In this document: piece by piece, positions 7,250 through 15,764 of the stretch
Layout of the letters: every line of letters begins with the position of its first letter
Position numbering within the stretch: position 1 is the stretch's first letter
DNA from: Pseudoduganella aquatica
GTDB taxonomy: Bacteria > Pseudomonadota > Gammaproteobacteria > Burkholderiales > Burkholderiaceae_D
Length of the DNA stretch: 44,427 nucleotides
Assembly: GCF_009857595.1 (NCBI RefSeq)
Contig: NZ_WWCU01000045.1
Span: 1 to 44,427 of the forward strand
Direction: 5' to 3'
Translations under genes and position numbers: made by a program
The notes under the pieces: generated by a model
What the model saw: only the letters and a program-made list of their open reading frames with translations
Told to the model about the DNA's origin: nothing
Databases searched by the model: none

Positions 7250-8185
7250 ATGCCATCGAAGCCCACTGCCCCCCCCGAACGCCAGTCCCTGCTGGCGCGT
7301 GCGCTCAGCGCCAACGCCAGCGCAGCACTGATCGCCGGTCCCGATGGCCGCCTGCAATGGGTCAACCAGGCCTTCCTGCGCCTGAGCGGCTATTCCGAAC
7401 GGGAAGCACTGCGCAAATCGCGCCAGCAACTCGGCTGGGATGCGCGCGCCGCGCGCATCCTGGACGCCGTGGGCGCCGGCAAGGCCTGGTCGGGCGAGAC
7501 CATCGTGCGTCACAAACGCGGCGGCGCCCGCCTGGTCAACGAGGTCATCACGCCGCTGCGCGACGAGGAAGGCAAGATCACTTGCTTTATCGCGCTGCAG
7601 CACCACATCACCGGCCGGCGGCGCAGCGACGCCAGCCTGCGCCATCTGGCCACCCACGACAGCATGACGGGCTTGCCGAACAAGGCCTGCTTCCTGCGCG
7701 AGCAACGGCGTGCCTTGCGCGGCGCCCACACCGACGGTCACCTGGCCGCGACCCTGTTTATCGACCTGGACCGGTTCAAGGCGGTCAACGACACCTATGG
7801 CCACCGCATGGGAGACCGGCTGCTGCTGGCCGTGGCACGGCGGCTCAAGGCTGCGGTGCGCCAGGACGACCTGGTGGCACGGCTCGGTGGCGACGAGTTT
7901 GCCATGCTGCTTCGCAGCATAACCAATCCGGCGGCTGCCCTGGCGCTGGCGGCCGACGTGGCGCGCAGCATCAGCCGGCCTTATGTGCTGTGCGGTTTGC
8001 AGCTCAGCATAGGCGCCAGCATCGGCGTCGCCGTTGCCCCCTCCCCGGACGCCAATGCCGCACGGCTGCTGGATCTGGCCGACCAGGCCATGTACCGCGC
8101 CAAAAAGCGCGGCGGCAATTGCGCCGAGCTGGCCAGCCTGCCAAATCCGCCGGAGATTGCAACCGAGGAACTAAGAACCTGCTAG
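7250..8185 (+). CDS. PAS-GGDEF diguanylate cyclase
   Basis: The 311-residue cytoplasmic protein makes the second messenger cyclic di-GMP from two GTP. An N-terminal PAS domain (about residues 15-125) includes the typical GRLQWVNQAFLRLSGYS and an HHITGRRRSDASLRHLATHDSMTGLPN linker into the GGDEF domain. The active-site loop GGDEF is intact at residues 213-217. An RQDD sequence five residues before it (204-207) is the inhibitory I-site for product feedback. The ATG at 7250 has GGAG 7 bases upstream; in-frame starts at 7220 and 7160 are possible but would add a Pro-rich tail before the PAS fold. There is no membrane segment, so the PAS domain would sense a cytoplasmic signal. Cyclic di-GMP commonly controls exopolysaccharide production, which fits the neighbouring locus. 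Confidence 0.9.
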   Translation: MPSKPTAPPERQSLLARALSANASAALIAGPDGRLQWVNQAFLRLSGYSEREALRKSRQQLGWDARAARILDAVGAGKAWSGETIVRHKRGGARLVNEVITPLRDEEGKITCFIALQHHITGRRRSDASLRHLATHDSMTGLPNKACFLREQRRALRGAHTDGHLAATLFIDLDRFKAVNDTYGHRMGDRLLLAVARRLKAAVRQDDLVARLGGDEFAMLLRSITNPAAALALAADVARSISRPYVLCGLQLSIGASIGVAVAPSPDANAARLLDLADQAMYRAKKRGGNCAELASLPNPPEIATEELRTC

Positions 8186-8277
8186 TTTCAGCTATACTGC
8201 ATTGCAGCATGAATTTTTTTCTTTGATGCAGTCCTCCCCTATCCGGCGGAGCGGACTGTCCTGTGAAAGGAGTCCTC

Positions 8278-9000
8278 ATGGGAACGCGTGAACCGGTTTT
8301 TCAGCTTTCTGCAACGCACGCGGCGCCCTGCACAGAGTGCAGCGCGCATGCGCAGTGCCCCGGCAGCAGTGCGGCCGCCGGATCGGTCCAGACGACGCGG
8401 GTGCCGCGCGAGACAGTCCTGCTGCGCGCTGACCAGCTATGCGAGACGCGCCTCTACATCGTCCGCGCAGGCGGCTTCAAGCGCGTTTCGCCGCACCCCA
8501 GCGGCGCCTGGCAAGTCACCGCCTTCCATCTGCCCGGCGAACTGGTCGGATTATGCTTGCCGGACCAGTTGCACCATGGCAGCTATACCGTGGCGCTCGA
8601 GGATAGTACGGTGTGTGCGATAGAGGGTCCGCGCGCCAGTCCGCCGCGCCTGCTGCCGGCCTTGAACCAGGCGCTGGAACGGGAAGCGACCACCAACCAG
8701 CTCTTGCGGCAGTCCGGCTGCAGCCGGCGCCTGGCGTCCTTCCTGCTCGATATCGGCCAGCGCCAGGCGGCGCGCGGCTACTCGGACCGCATGCTGCGCA
8801 TGGCGATGAACTGGCGCGACATTGCCAGCTATCTGCAAATGACGCCCGAGTCGGTCAGCCGCAGCCTGCTGCGCTTCAAGCAGGACGGGACCCTGGCCAT
8901 GCAAGGCAAGCACGTCCAGCTGCACAAGCAATCGGTGCTGCGCGAACTGGCGCGCGGGGCTGCGCACACGGGACGCCATGGCCCGGCCGAGCAAAGCTGA
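8278..9000 (+). CDS. FNR-type oxygen-sensing transcriptional regulator with Fe-S ligands
   Basis: The 240-residue protein has the ligand set of E. coli FNR. Cys18, Cys21 and Cys27 have C-x2-C-x5-C spacing, and Cys113 (in STVCAIE) matches the fourth FNR ligand. This predicts an oxygen-labile [4Fe-4S] cluster that permits dimerisation and DNA binding only without oxygen. The C-terminal HTH (WRDIASYLQMTPESVSR) keeps Glu191, Ser194 and Arg195 of the recognition helix, so TTGAT-N4-ATCAA targets are expected. GAAAGGAG lies 5 bases before the ATG at 8278; the GTG at 8263 would precede this site. The next regulator gene starts 12 bases after the stop. Oxygen sensing is an inference from conserved cysteines. 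Confidence 0.88.
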   Translation: MGTREPVFQLSATHAAPCTECSAHAQCPGSSAAAGSVQTTRVPRETVLLRADQLCETRLYIVRAGGFKRVSPHPSGAWQVTAFHLPGELVGLCLPDQLHHGSYTVALEDSTVCAIEGPRASPPRLLPALNQALEREATTNQLLRQSGCSRRLASFLLDIGQRQAARGYSDRMLRMAMNWRDIASYLQMTPESVSRSLLRFKQDGTLAMQGKHVQLHKQSVLRELARGAAHTGRHGPAEQS

Positions 9001-9012
9001 GCGCAGCGCCGC

Positions 9013-9684
9013 ATGTCCGCCATCCCCACTCCCCCCAGCCCGCTGCCAGCCGAGCTTACCGGCCCGCTCGCGGCGCTGGGGATGCAGCGCACGCACAAGC
9101 GGCGGCACGAATTCCTGTTCCACATGGGCGACCCGGTCTACGACCGTTTCTACGCCATCGACAGCGGGTACTGGAAATGCGGCACCGTATCGCTGGATGG
9201 CGAGCAGGACGTAATCGCTTTCCATGGCAAAGGCGGCTACCTGGGTCTGGACGAGCTGCATGCGGAGCGGCGCAGCTACAGCGCCGTCGCACTGAGCAAC
9301 AGCACCGTGCTGGAATTCCCCATCGGCAGAGTGCTGCAGGCCGCAGAACAGGACGAGGCGCTGCGGCAACAGCTGCAGACGCTATTGCTACAGGAGATAG
9401 GCCGGCAGCATCGCATCGCGCAGATCCAGCGCAGCACGCGCGCCCGGCAGAAAATCGCCGCCTTTCTGCTGGAACTGGCCAGCATGGAATCGGCCGGCGG
9501 CCCCCCTGTCCCCTACTTCCGGCTGCCCATGTCGCGCACCGATATCGCCGCATTCCTGGGCCTGGGCGACACCACCGTCAGCCGGGAATTCCAGCATTTG
9601 ACACAGAGCGGCGGCATCAGCGTGCAAGGGCGCTGGCTGTCCGTGCTCGACGCCAGCCAGCTGCAACGCGAGGCCGGGCAATAG
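9013..9684 (+). CDS. Crp/Fnr-family regulator, divergent and cluster-less
   Basis: This 223-residue protein has a sensor barrel (about 30-130, with HMGDPVYDRFYAIDSG and GGYLGLDEL), a long dimer helix and a C-terminal HTH (RTDIAAFLGLGDTTVSREF). It has a single Cys and no N-terminal cysteine cluster, so it cannot hold an FNR-like Fe-S centre. In the recognition helix the Glu that FNR and the other two regulators here use is replaced by Thr (TTVSR). This predicts a different DNA target. It lies 12 bases after the FNR-type gene and is probably co-transcribed with it. It ends 18 bases from the convergent DJ-1 gene. The effector is unknown. Confidence 0.87.
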   Translation: MSAIPTPPSPLPAELTGPLAALGMQRTHKRRHEFLFHMGDPVYDRFYAIDSGYWKCGTVSLDGEQDVIAFHGKGGYLGLDELHAERRSYSAVALSNSTVLEFPIGRVLQAAEQDEALRQQLQTLLLQEIGRQHRIAQIQRSTRARQKIAAFLLELASMESAGGPPVPYFRLPMSRTDIAAFLGLGDTTVSREFQHLTQSGGISVQGRWLSVLDASQLQREAGQ

Positions 9685-9702
9685 CGCCGGCGCCGGCTTG
9701 GC

Positions 9703-10323
9703 TCAGACCATGGACGCCACCAGCGCCTGGAAGTACTGCGGCTGGCCGGTCTTGTAAAGCTGGTACCAGGCCTCGACCGTGGCCGGCCGGAAGATGTCCA
9801 GCATCTTCATCACTTCGTATGAGAACTCAAGCGGAGCAATGCCGGACGCGGTGACCAGGTTGCCTTCACGGACGGCGGGCGCGTCCTGGTAGCGCTGCTC
9901 GCCGGTGTAGCCGGGGCAGTTGGCTTTCAGGTCGTCCTTGTCGTTGCTGGTGTGCTGGCGATTGTCCAGCGCGCCGCTCTGCGCAAGCGCATACGTGGCG
10001 CCGCAAATGGCGGCGACAAGGTGGCCTTGCGCCAGCGTTTCCTTCGCAAACGCCACCAGCGGCGCCGATTCGGGCGCCATCCATGTTTCGGCGCCCGGCA
10101 TCAGCAGCAGGTCGCCGCTTTCCATGCGCACGTCGGCCACCGCCAGGTCGGGTACGATGCGCATGCCGCCCATGGTAACTACCGGCGCGGCGCTCACGCC
10201 CACCTTCACGATCTCGCAGTCCTTGCCGGGATCGGCCAGCATGCGCTTGCTGTGCAGCTCAGCGGTCAGGTAGGCAATCTCCCAGTCGGCCAGCGTATCG
10301 AGCACAATCAGATAGATCTTCAT
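9703..10323 (-). CDS. DJ-1/PfpI-family protein (glutamine amidotransferase-like)
   Basis: The 206-residue protein has the class I glutamine-amidotransferase-like fold, with KIYLIVLDTLADWE at the N-terminus and the nucleophile elbow AAICGATYALAQSGALDNR. The Cys of ICGAT is the likely reactive residue. Members act as deglycases, chaperones, cysteine hydrolases or regulators, and the exact reaction cannot be inferred here. The ATG at 10323 was chosen because AGGAG lies 5 bases before it; the GTG at 10329 would overlap that site. It lies 8 bases after an exported DUF2059-like gene transcribed in the same direction, so the two are probably an operon. There is no signal peptide, so the protein is cytoplasmic. 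Confidence 0.85.
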   Translation of the reverse strand: MKIYLIVLDTLADWEIAYLTAELHSKRMLADPGKDCEIVKVGVSAAPVVTMGGMRIVPDLAVADVRMESGDLLLMPGAETWMAPESAPLVAFAKETLAQGHLVAAICGATYALAQSGALDNRQHTSNDKDDLKANCPGYTGEQRYQDAPAVREGNLVTASGIAPLEFSYEVMKMLDIFRPATVEAWYQLYKTGQPQYFQALVASMV

Positions 10324-10331
10324 GGGCACTC

Positions 10332-10895
10332 CTATTTGCTTTTTGCCACCTCGGTCACCAGCACGAACACCTCATGCCTGATCGCGGACCTGGCGGCCTG
10401 GAACTCCTGGTCGGCCTTCACGTAAGCGGGCTTGGCCAGCGCCTTCTTTTCCTCGGGCGTGGGCTTGGGCATGGCGCCGTACATGCTGGGACGGCTGTTG
10501 TAGTCCATCTGCAGCACTTTCTGGCCGTAGCTGGACTGGTAGAAGCGCGTCATCTCCAGCACGGTTTCCGGCGTGAGCAGCTTGGCGACCGGCGCCGACA
10601 AGCGGGTGTAGACCTGTTCGGCGGGCACCTTGTCCAGCTTGGCCATAAACTCCTGGCGCTGCTGCTCATTGGGGAACTTGCTGCCGCCGCCGACCGAGCG
10701 CGCCATCTTCTCGGTTTGCATGGCGGCCATCAGGTCATGCGCGGCTTTCACTTGCGCCGCGTTGGGCGCAGGGTTGGCGGCGCTTGCAGCGACGACGGGC
10801 GCAGCGGCCATGGCCAAGGTGGATACCGCCATCAGGCCGCTGGCGGCCAGCATGCTCAGCCACTTGCGTGCCATGTGCTTTCGATCTTGCTGCAT
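10332..10895 (-). CDS. Exported DUF2059-like protein
   Basis: This is a 187-residue protein with a signal peptide (basic MQQDRKHMARKW start, hydrophobic core LSMLAASGLMAVSTLAMAAA). The mature part is helical. Near residues 125-150 it has the pattern LTPETVLEMTRFYQSSYGQK, which matches the characteristic 'FY-S-GQK' helix of DUF2059 proteins. The function of this family is unknown; members are periplasmic. The ATG at 10895 has AAAGG 6 bases before it. A longer reading frame to 10946 would run through a terminator hairpin and is not used. It is followed by the DJ-1 gene after an 8-base gap. Confidence 0.7.
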   Translation of the reverse strand: MQQDRKHMARKWLSMLAASGLMAVSTLAMAAAPVVAASAANPAPNAAQVKAAHDLMAAMQTEKMARSVGGGSKFPNEQQRQEFMAKLDKVPAEQVYTRLSAPVAKLLTPETVLEMTRFYQSSYGQKVLQMDYNSRPSMYGAMPKPTPEEKKALAKPAYVKADQEFQAARSAIRHEVFVLVTEVAKSK

Positions 10896-10916
10896 ATAAA
10901 ACCTTTCGCATAAATG

Positions 10917-10953
10917 AAAAACCACGGCCGCGCCGCAGTGCGGCACGCCGTGG
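10917..10953 (-). terminator. Rho-independent terminator of the chemoreceptor gene
   Basis: Read on the minus strand, a GC-rich double stem (CCACGGC arm with its partner, inner GCGGC/GCCGC, 3-base loop) is followed directly by TTTTT. It lies 27-64 bases after the chemoreceptor stop codon and just before the ribosome-binding site of the DUF2059-like gene. Confidence 0.75.
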
Positions 10954-10979
10954 AGTTAGCATACTATAAAGCTGGAAAA

Positions 10980-12809
10980 TCAGACAATTGATTCATCGAG
11001 CTTGAACACGCTGACCACGTGCGCCAGGCCCTGCGCCCGCTCGCTGAGCGAACCGGCGGCGGAGGCGGCCTGCTCGACCAGCGCCACGTTCTGCTGCGTC
11101 AGGCCGTCCATCTGCGTGATGGCGACGTGGATCTGGTCCAGGCCGGAGGTCTGCTCCTGGCTGGCCTCGGTGATCTCGCTCATGATGCCGGTAACACGCT
11201 GTATGCTGGTGACGATCTCCTGCATCGTGGCGCCGGCCTGGTCTGCCAGTTTGGCGCCGAGGTCCACTTTGTCCACTGCATCGCCGATCAGCGCCTTGAT
11301 TTCCCTGGACGCCGCCGCGGAGCGCTGCGCCAGATTGCGCACTTCGCTCGCCACCACGGCAAAGCCCCTGCCCTGTTCGCCCGCGCGCGCAGCTTCCACG
11401 GCTGCGTTTAGCGCCAGGATGTTGGTCTGGAACGCAATGCCGTCGATGACGGCGATGATGTCCACTGTCCTGCGAGAAGACTGATTGATGGAGCCCATGG
11501 TCGCAACCACCTGGGACATAGCCTCGCCACCGCTTGCCGCCACGTCGGCAGCGCTGCGCGCCAGCCTGTCCGCCCGCAGCGCGTTGCCTGTGTTTTGGCG
11601 CACCGTACCGGCCAGGGTCTGGATGGCGCCGGCTGTCTGCTGCAGCGAAGCCGCCTGCACTTCCGTGCGCGAGGACAGGTCGCTATTGCCGTCCGCGATA
11701 CCTGCAGAGGCCCGCCGCACCTCGTCGCTCGCGCTGCGTATCTCCAGCAGCACCGTGCCGATCTTGCCGGCGAAGCGGTTGAAGGCGCGTGCGATCGCGG
11801 CCAGTTCATCGCCGCCGCTTTCGTCCAGGCGCCGCGTCATGTCGCCCTCCCCATCGGCGATGCCGCCCAGCGCATCGCGCACCTGCCCGAGACGGCGCAG
11901 CATGCGGGCGATCAGCAGAGGCAGCAGCACAGACGCGGCGCCTGCAGCCAGCAGCGCGGCCATGGCGGAACTGCGCAGCAGCGCGTCCAGGTCGCGCGTG
12001 GCGTCGGCGCGGTCCAGCACCACGGCCAGGGTCCAATCCGTGCCGGGCACGGGAGTGGCGTGCAGCAGCGCTTCCCGCCCGCCTATCCGCACACCCAGCT
12101 CAGCCGCGCCCACGGCCTGTTCCAGCACAGCCGGTGTGATGCCGCCGCCCAGGTCCGCCAGCGGACGCATGGCCAGCGCGGCGTCGGGATGGGCGATCAG
12201 GCGGCCTTCCCGGTCGGCCAGGAAGGCGTAGCTGTGCGGCGTGGGCCGCAAGGCGCGCACCTGGCGCACCACGGCAGTCAGCGCCACGTCGGCAGCCAGC
12301 ACTGCCTGCATGGAACGGCCGCGCATCTCGCCCGCGCCAGGGACACGCACCGGCTCGGCGAACGTGACGACCAGCTCGCCGCGCCCGGCATCCACGTATG
12401 GCGCCGTGATGACGGGGCCGCCGGCGCCCACCGGCAGCTGGTACCAGGGGCGCGATGTCGGATCGTACCCGGGCGGCGCGGCCTCATCGCGCGAGGAAGC
12501 GATGCGCTTGTCGGCGTAGCCGATGTAGGCATTGTCGAAACCTCCCGCCAGCGCGGCGGCCTTCAGCACGGGAGAGGGGTCAGCCCCGGCGGCGGCTCCT
12601 CGCAGCGACGAGACGATGGCGCGGCGGGCCGCGAGCCACTCGCCGATGCCTGCGGCCTGGCTGGAGGCCAGCTGGCGCATCTGCTCGTCCCGCGAAGCCG
12701 CCATGCGGCTGCGGGTAGTGAAGTAATTGGCGGCCACTACGGCCAGCATGGCCAGCACGACGATGGACACGCACAGGCCGATCAGCCGGCCGCGCAGGGT
12801 AGCGAACAT
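10980..12809 (-). CDS. Methyl-accepting chemotaxis protein with dCACHE sensor (putative amino-acid receptor)
   Basis: The 609-residue receptor has TM1 at 9-29, a periplasmic double-Cache domain at about 35-275, TM2 at about 281-302 and a HAMP domain. The cytoplasmic signalling hairpin has the conserved tip IAFQTNILALNAAVEAARAG and ends FKLDESIV. The sensor carries Tyr115, Arg120, Trp122, Tyr138, Asp140 and Asp174. The spacing of the first five, and nearly that of the last, equals the amino-acid-binding motif known from PctA-like dCACHE receptors, so an amino acid is the likely ligand. There is no C-terminal xWxxF pentapeptide. The ATG at 12809 gives the normal short N-terminus but has only a weak ribosome-binding site; an ATG at 12872 lies in a repeat-rich leader. 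It follows the kynU-porin-LVIVD genes, so chemotaxis to tryptophan or related compounds is plausible. Confidence 0.9.
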   Translation of the reverse strand: MFATLRGRLIGLCVSIVVLAMLAVVAANYFTTRSRMAASRDEQMRQLASSQAAGIGEWLAARRAIVSSLRGAAAGADPSPVLKAAALAGGFDNAYIGYADKRIASSRDEAAPPGYDPTSRPWYQLPVGAGGPVITAPYVDAGRGELVVTFAEPVRVPGAGEMRGRSMQAVLAADVALTAVVRQVRALRPTPHSYAFLADREGRLIAHPDAALAMRPLADLGGGITPAVLEQAVGAAELGVRIGGREALLHATPVPGTDWTLAVVLDRADATRDLDALLRSSAMAALLAAGAASVLLPLLIARMLRRLGQVRDALGGIADGEGDMTRRLDESGGDELAAIARAFNRFAGKIGTVLLEIRSASDEVRRASAGIADGNSDLSSRTEVQAASLQQTAGAIQTLAGTVRQNTGNALRADRLARSAADVAASGGEAMSQVVATMGSINQSSRRTVDIIAVIDGIAFQTNILALNAAVEAARAGEQGRGFAVVASEVRNLAQRSAAASREIKALIGDAVDKVDLGAKLADQAGATMQEIVTSIQRVTGIMSEITEASQEQTSGLDQIHVAITQMDGLTQQNVALVEQAASAAGSLSERAQGLAHVVSVFKLDESIV

Positions 12810-12862
12810 GGTTTTAGGGGAAAGTTGATATGAAGGAGGCACGGCGCCGCCCGTAATGCGGC

Positions 12863-12926
12863 ATCCCGGCATCGGGATACCGCGTAGGGCGGGTTAGCGG
12901 ACCATCGGTCCGCGTAACCCGCCAGG
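12863..12926. repeat. REP-like palindromic element, copy 1
   Basis: The core (12884-12923) starts GTAGGGCGGGTTAG and ends CGTAACCCGCC. GGCGGGTTA pairs with TAACCCGCC, and inner arms GCGGACC and GGTCCGC flank a 3-base loop, giving a long stem with one bulged base. A smaller perfect hairpin (ATCCCG-GCAT-CGGGAT, 12863-12878) precedes it. The same core recurs twice at 17119-17212. It lies between the LVIVD protein stop and the chemoreceptor start, and may attenuate transcription between them. Confidence 0.75.
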
Positions 12927-12938
12927 ACCGGCCGCGTA

Positions 12939-14645
12939 TTACTTCTTGGGCGGCATGCCGAACACCGGCTTGCCCAGCAGCTCCGTGGAAACGGTGTAGA
13001 TGCCGTGGTTGGAGAACACCCACACCAGGTTGCGGTCCCACTCGACGAAGATGCTGTGCACCGGATTGGGCAGCGCCCGGATGGAGAGCGTCTGGCCGTC
13101 GGTGGTCTTCTTGGCCGCATCGATCATCTTCGGCACGAAGTAGCCCGCGATCACCGGGTTCTTCGGATCCTTCACGTCAAAGATCTGCAGGCCGGCGTTG
13201 TAATAAGAGTACGGCATGTAGCGCTGGTTCGGCGTGCCCGGCTGGATGGCCGCGTAGCCGCTGCGCTTCGGACCGAAGCTGCCGCGCCGCTGGCAGAAGT
13301 CGGTGAACGGCGCATCCTTCGGCGGGGTCGGCGTTGGCAGCACGTTGGCGATCTTCGGACGCAGCGGGTCGCGCACGTCGATCGAGTAGATCGCTTTCAG
13401 CGGCTCGAAGCAATCCTCGGACATCGGATAGCCGCTGTAGTAGACCATGCCGGTCGATTCCACCTTGGTCACGTCGATGTTGTCGCCCTCGGTGCCGGTC
13501 ACGCTCACCGGCATGTCGATATGCGCCACCTGCTTCATGTTCTTCGGATCGGAAATGTCGATCACGTAGAAGCCAAAGCCGCCCATGGCCGCGTAGCCGT
13601 ACTTGCCGCCCTGCTCCACCGGCTTGGGAATGAACAGCGGCATGCGCGCGCCCATCCACGAAGTCTTGTTGCCGGCGCGCGGGTTCTTTTTGTATTCCTC
13701 TTCCTCGCCCACGCGCGAGCCGGGCGCCCACCACATCGACAGCCGCTTCGGCTTGGCCGGGTCGGACACGTCGTACACCAGCTGCGCGCCGGCGTGCAGA
13801 TAGGTCTTGTATTCGGTGTTGGCGAAACTGTTGTCCGGCGCGCCGGCCACGAACAGGTACTGGTCGCCGTTATACACCGGCACGTCCTGGCAGCCGGAGC
13901 CTTCCTGCACCGGATCCTGGGCCGAATGGCTTTCATCCAGCGCGGTCTCGGACAGCAGCTTCCAGTCGGTCCACTGCGGGCTGGTCACCTCGTAGATGCG
14001 GAAGCCGCGCAGCATGGGTTTCTTGCGCGCGTTCTCCACCTGCTCTGGATTGGTGTACTTGTTCCAGATCAGGCCATAGCGCGAGATCTCGTAGCACTGC
14101 ACCGCGATCATCTTGTTCAGCTTCTTGTTGAACTTCACGTTGAAGGGGCCGAACTGGTGCTCGCCTTCCTTGGTCTTAAAGGTCTTCTTCTGCACCACTT
14201 TCACGTTCTTCGGATCGGTGATGTCGAACAGGTTGTACATCCAGGTTTCATAGTCGTACAGGTAGCGGCGGCCGTCCCAGTCCAGCGTGGCCTGCCAGCT
14301 GTGGCCCGCGCCGGCCACTTCCGGCACGAAGTTTTCCACCTTGGTGTTCTTCAGGTACTGGTTCTGGTCCAGGTAGCTCAGGCTGCCCTCGACCGGGTGG
14401 GCGCCGTAGGCGTCCGGCGTGATGTCGGGGCTTTTGAACTTGCCGGTCCTGGCGTCGTAGCCCCAGGAACCCGGAGCCGGCATGGCCGGTTCGCCGGGCA
14501 GCAGCTTGATCTCCTTGCCGTTCGGGCCGGGCGCGTCCGGCGCGCCCAGGTTGGCGCCGCTGCGCGGCTGCTGGGCCAATACGCTGCCCGCGACGGCGGC
14601 GGCGCACAGGGTGAACGTCAGCTGTGGAATAAATTTGGTCTTCAT
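12939..14645 (-). CDS. Exported LVIVD-repeat beta-propeller-like protein
   Basis: The 568-residue protein begins with a Sec signal peptide (KTKFIPQLTFTLCAAAVAGS, cleavage near VLA-QQ). The mature part contains repeated strands of the LVIVD type: LFDITDPKNVKVV, VYDVSDPAKPKRLS, VIDISDPKNMKQVAHI, SIDVRDPLRPKIANV and IFDVKDPKNPVIAGY. These predict a periplasmic or surface beta-propeller. The family has no firm biochemical role. Its start lies 32 bases after the porin stop, and the porin lies 46 bases after kynU, so it is probably made together with kynureninase and the porin. A role in binding or processing an aromatic amino-acid derivative outside the inner membrane is possible but is inference. 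An REP-like hairpin follows its stop. Confidence 0.8.
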   Translation of the reverse strand: MKTKFIPQLTFTLCAAAVAGSVLAQQPRSGANLGAPDAPGPNGKEIKLLPGEPAMPAPGSWGYDARTGKFKSPDITPDAYGAHPVEGSLSYLDQNQYLKNTKVENFVPEVAGAGHSWQATLDWDGRRYLYDYETWMYNLFDITDPKNVKVVQKKTFKTKEGEHQFGPFNVKFNKKLNKMIAVQCYEISRYGLIWNKYTNPEQVENARKKPMLRGFRIYEVTSPQWTDWKLLSETALDESHSAQDPVQEGSGCQDVPVYNGDQYLFVAGAPDNSFANTEYKTYLHAGAQLVYDVSDPAKPKRLSMWWAPGSRVGEEEEYKKNPRAGNKTSWMGARMPLFIPKPVEQGGKYGYAAMGGFGFYVIDISDPKNMKQVAHIDMPVSVTGTEGDNIDVTKVESTGMVYYSGYPMSEDCFEPLKAIYSIDVRDPLRPKIANVLPTPTPPKDAPFTDFCQRRGSFGPKRSGYAAIQPGTPNQRYMPYSYYNAGLQIFDVKDPKNPVIAGYFVPKMIDAAKKTTDGQTLSIRALPNPVHSIFVEWDRNLVWVFSNHGIYTVSTELLGKPVFGMPPKK

Positions 14646-14677
14646 AACGTGGGCTTTCTATTCAGGTTGGTCGGAGA

Positions 14678-15718
14678 TCAGAACGAGTGGCGCAGGCCCA
14701 CTTGCGTACCGCGTTCGGGGTTGCCGCTGCCGCTGTAGTTGAAGGTGAGCGGATACGGTACTTTCGGATTGCCCTTGGTGAGGACACGGCCGTAATTGAT
14801 ATAGGCGTCGGTGCGCTTGGAGAAGCGGTAGTTGTAGCCGACCAGGAAGCTGTCGGCGTCCGTCAGGTCCTTGCCCACGTTGTCGTGGCGGTGCACGGCG
14901 CTGATGTAGGCGCCGTGCGGGCCTCCGATCTTCCAGCGCGCGCCCAGCTGCACGTCCCAGCCCTTGGTCTGGAAGCCCACGTATGGAGGATAGGCGTAGT
15001 AGCCGTTGTAGGTGTGGTAGATGAAGGTCGGCTCGACGCTGTCCAAGCGGTAAGTGGCGGAGACGTAGTTGTCGCGCGAGCTTTCCATCTTGGGGCTGGC
15101 GATGTTCTTGATGTCCTTGTGGTCCGACACAAAGCCCAGGTACAGCGGACCGCTGCGGTATTCCACGCCGGTGCTGACGACGCGGCCGTTGTGGTCCGCC
15201 GTTTCCTGGCCAGTCGTATACATGAAGCGGCCCTTGAAGCCATTGAATACAGGGGTGTTGTAGGAGATGGCGTTACTTTCGCGCCACGGGGCGTAGAAGT
15301 ACTGGTTGTTGCTCACGCGGCTGTAGTCTCCGGACCAGCTGGGGTCCGCGTAGCCGACGATCCAGTAGGACGGCGTGTTCTGGCGGCCCAGCGCGAGCTG
15401 GCCCCAGTTGCCGCGCATGCCCACATAGGTTTCACGCGGCGTGGGGCCGGTGCCGGTATCGGCCGCGAACTGCATCTGGTGCAGGAAGAAGGCCTGGTTG
15501 CCGTCGCCCAGGTCCTCCACCGCGCTGAATTCCAGGCGCGAGTTGCTCAAGCCGCCGGTGGAAACGCGCGTCACGCTTTCCTTCGGCGTGGACAAGCGCT
15601 CCACGTTGACGTCGATGACGCCCGATATCGTCACGTTGCTGGCCGCAGCCTGCTCCGCGCTGATGGCCATGGCGGACAGCGCCGCCAGTACTGCTACTCC
15701 CGTTGCTTTCAGTTGCAT
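14678..15718 (-). CDS. Gram-negative porin (Porin_4/OmpC-like)
   Basis: The 346-residue protein has a signal peptide (residues 1-26, ending AAA-SNVTISG) and the start of a 16-stranded trimeric porin: SNVTISGVIDVNVE, then SRLEFSAVEDLGDGNQAFF. The constriction-loop region includes GQLALGRQNTPSYW. The protein ends in an aromatic C-terminal strand (GTQVGLRHSF) recognised by the outer-membrane assembly machinery. It provides passive uptake of small solutes. It lies between kynU (46-base gap) and the LVIVD protein gene (32-base gap) on the same strand, so it probably admits an aromatic amino acid or metabolite of the kynurenine route. Substrate choice cannot be read from sequence. Confidence 0.93.
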   Translation of the reverse strand: MQLKATGVAVLAALSAMAISAEQAAASNVTISGVIDVNVERLSTPKESVTRVSTGGLSNSRLEFSAVEDLGDGNQAFFLHQMQFAADTGTGPTPRETYVGMRGNWGQLALGRQNTPSYWIVGYADPSWSGDYSRVSNNQYFYAPWRESNAISYNTPVFNGFKGRFMYTTGQETADHNGRVVSTGVEYRSGPLYLGFVSDHKDIKNIASPKMESSRDNYVSATYRLDSVEPTFIYHTYNGYYAYPPYVGFQTKGWDVQLGARWKIGGPHGAYISAVHRHDNVGKDLTDADSFLVGYNYRFSKRTDAYINYGRVLTKGNPKVPYPLTFNYSGSGNPERGTQVGLRHSF

Positions 15719-15764
15719 CTTTGTCTCCTCGTTTTATATTTTGTATCAAGGGCAAGCTAAAAAA

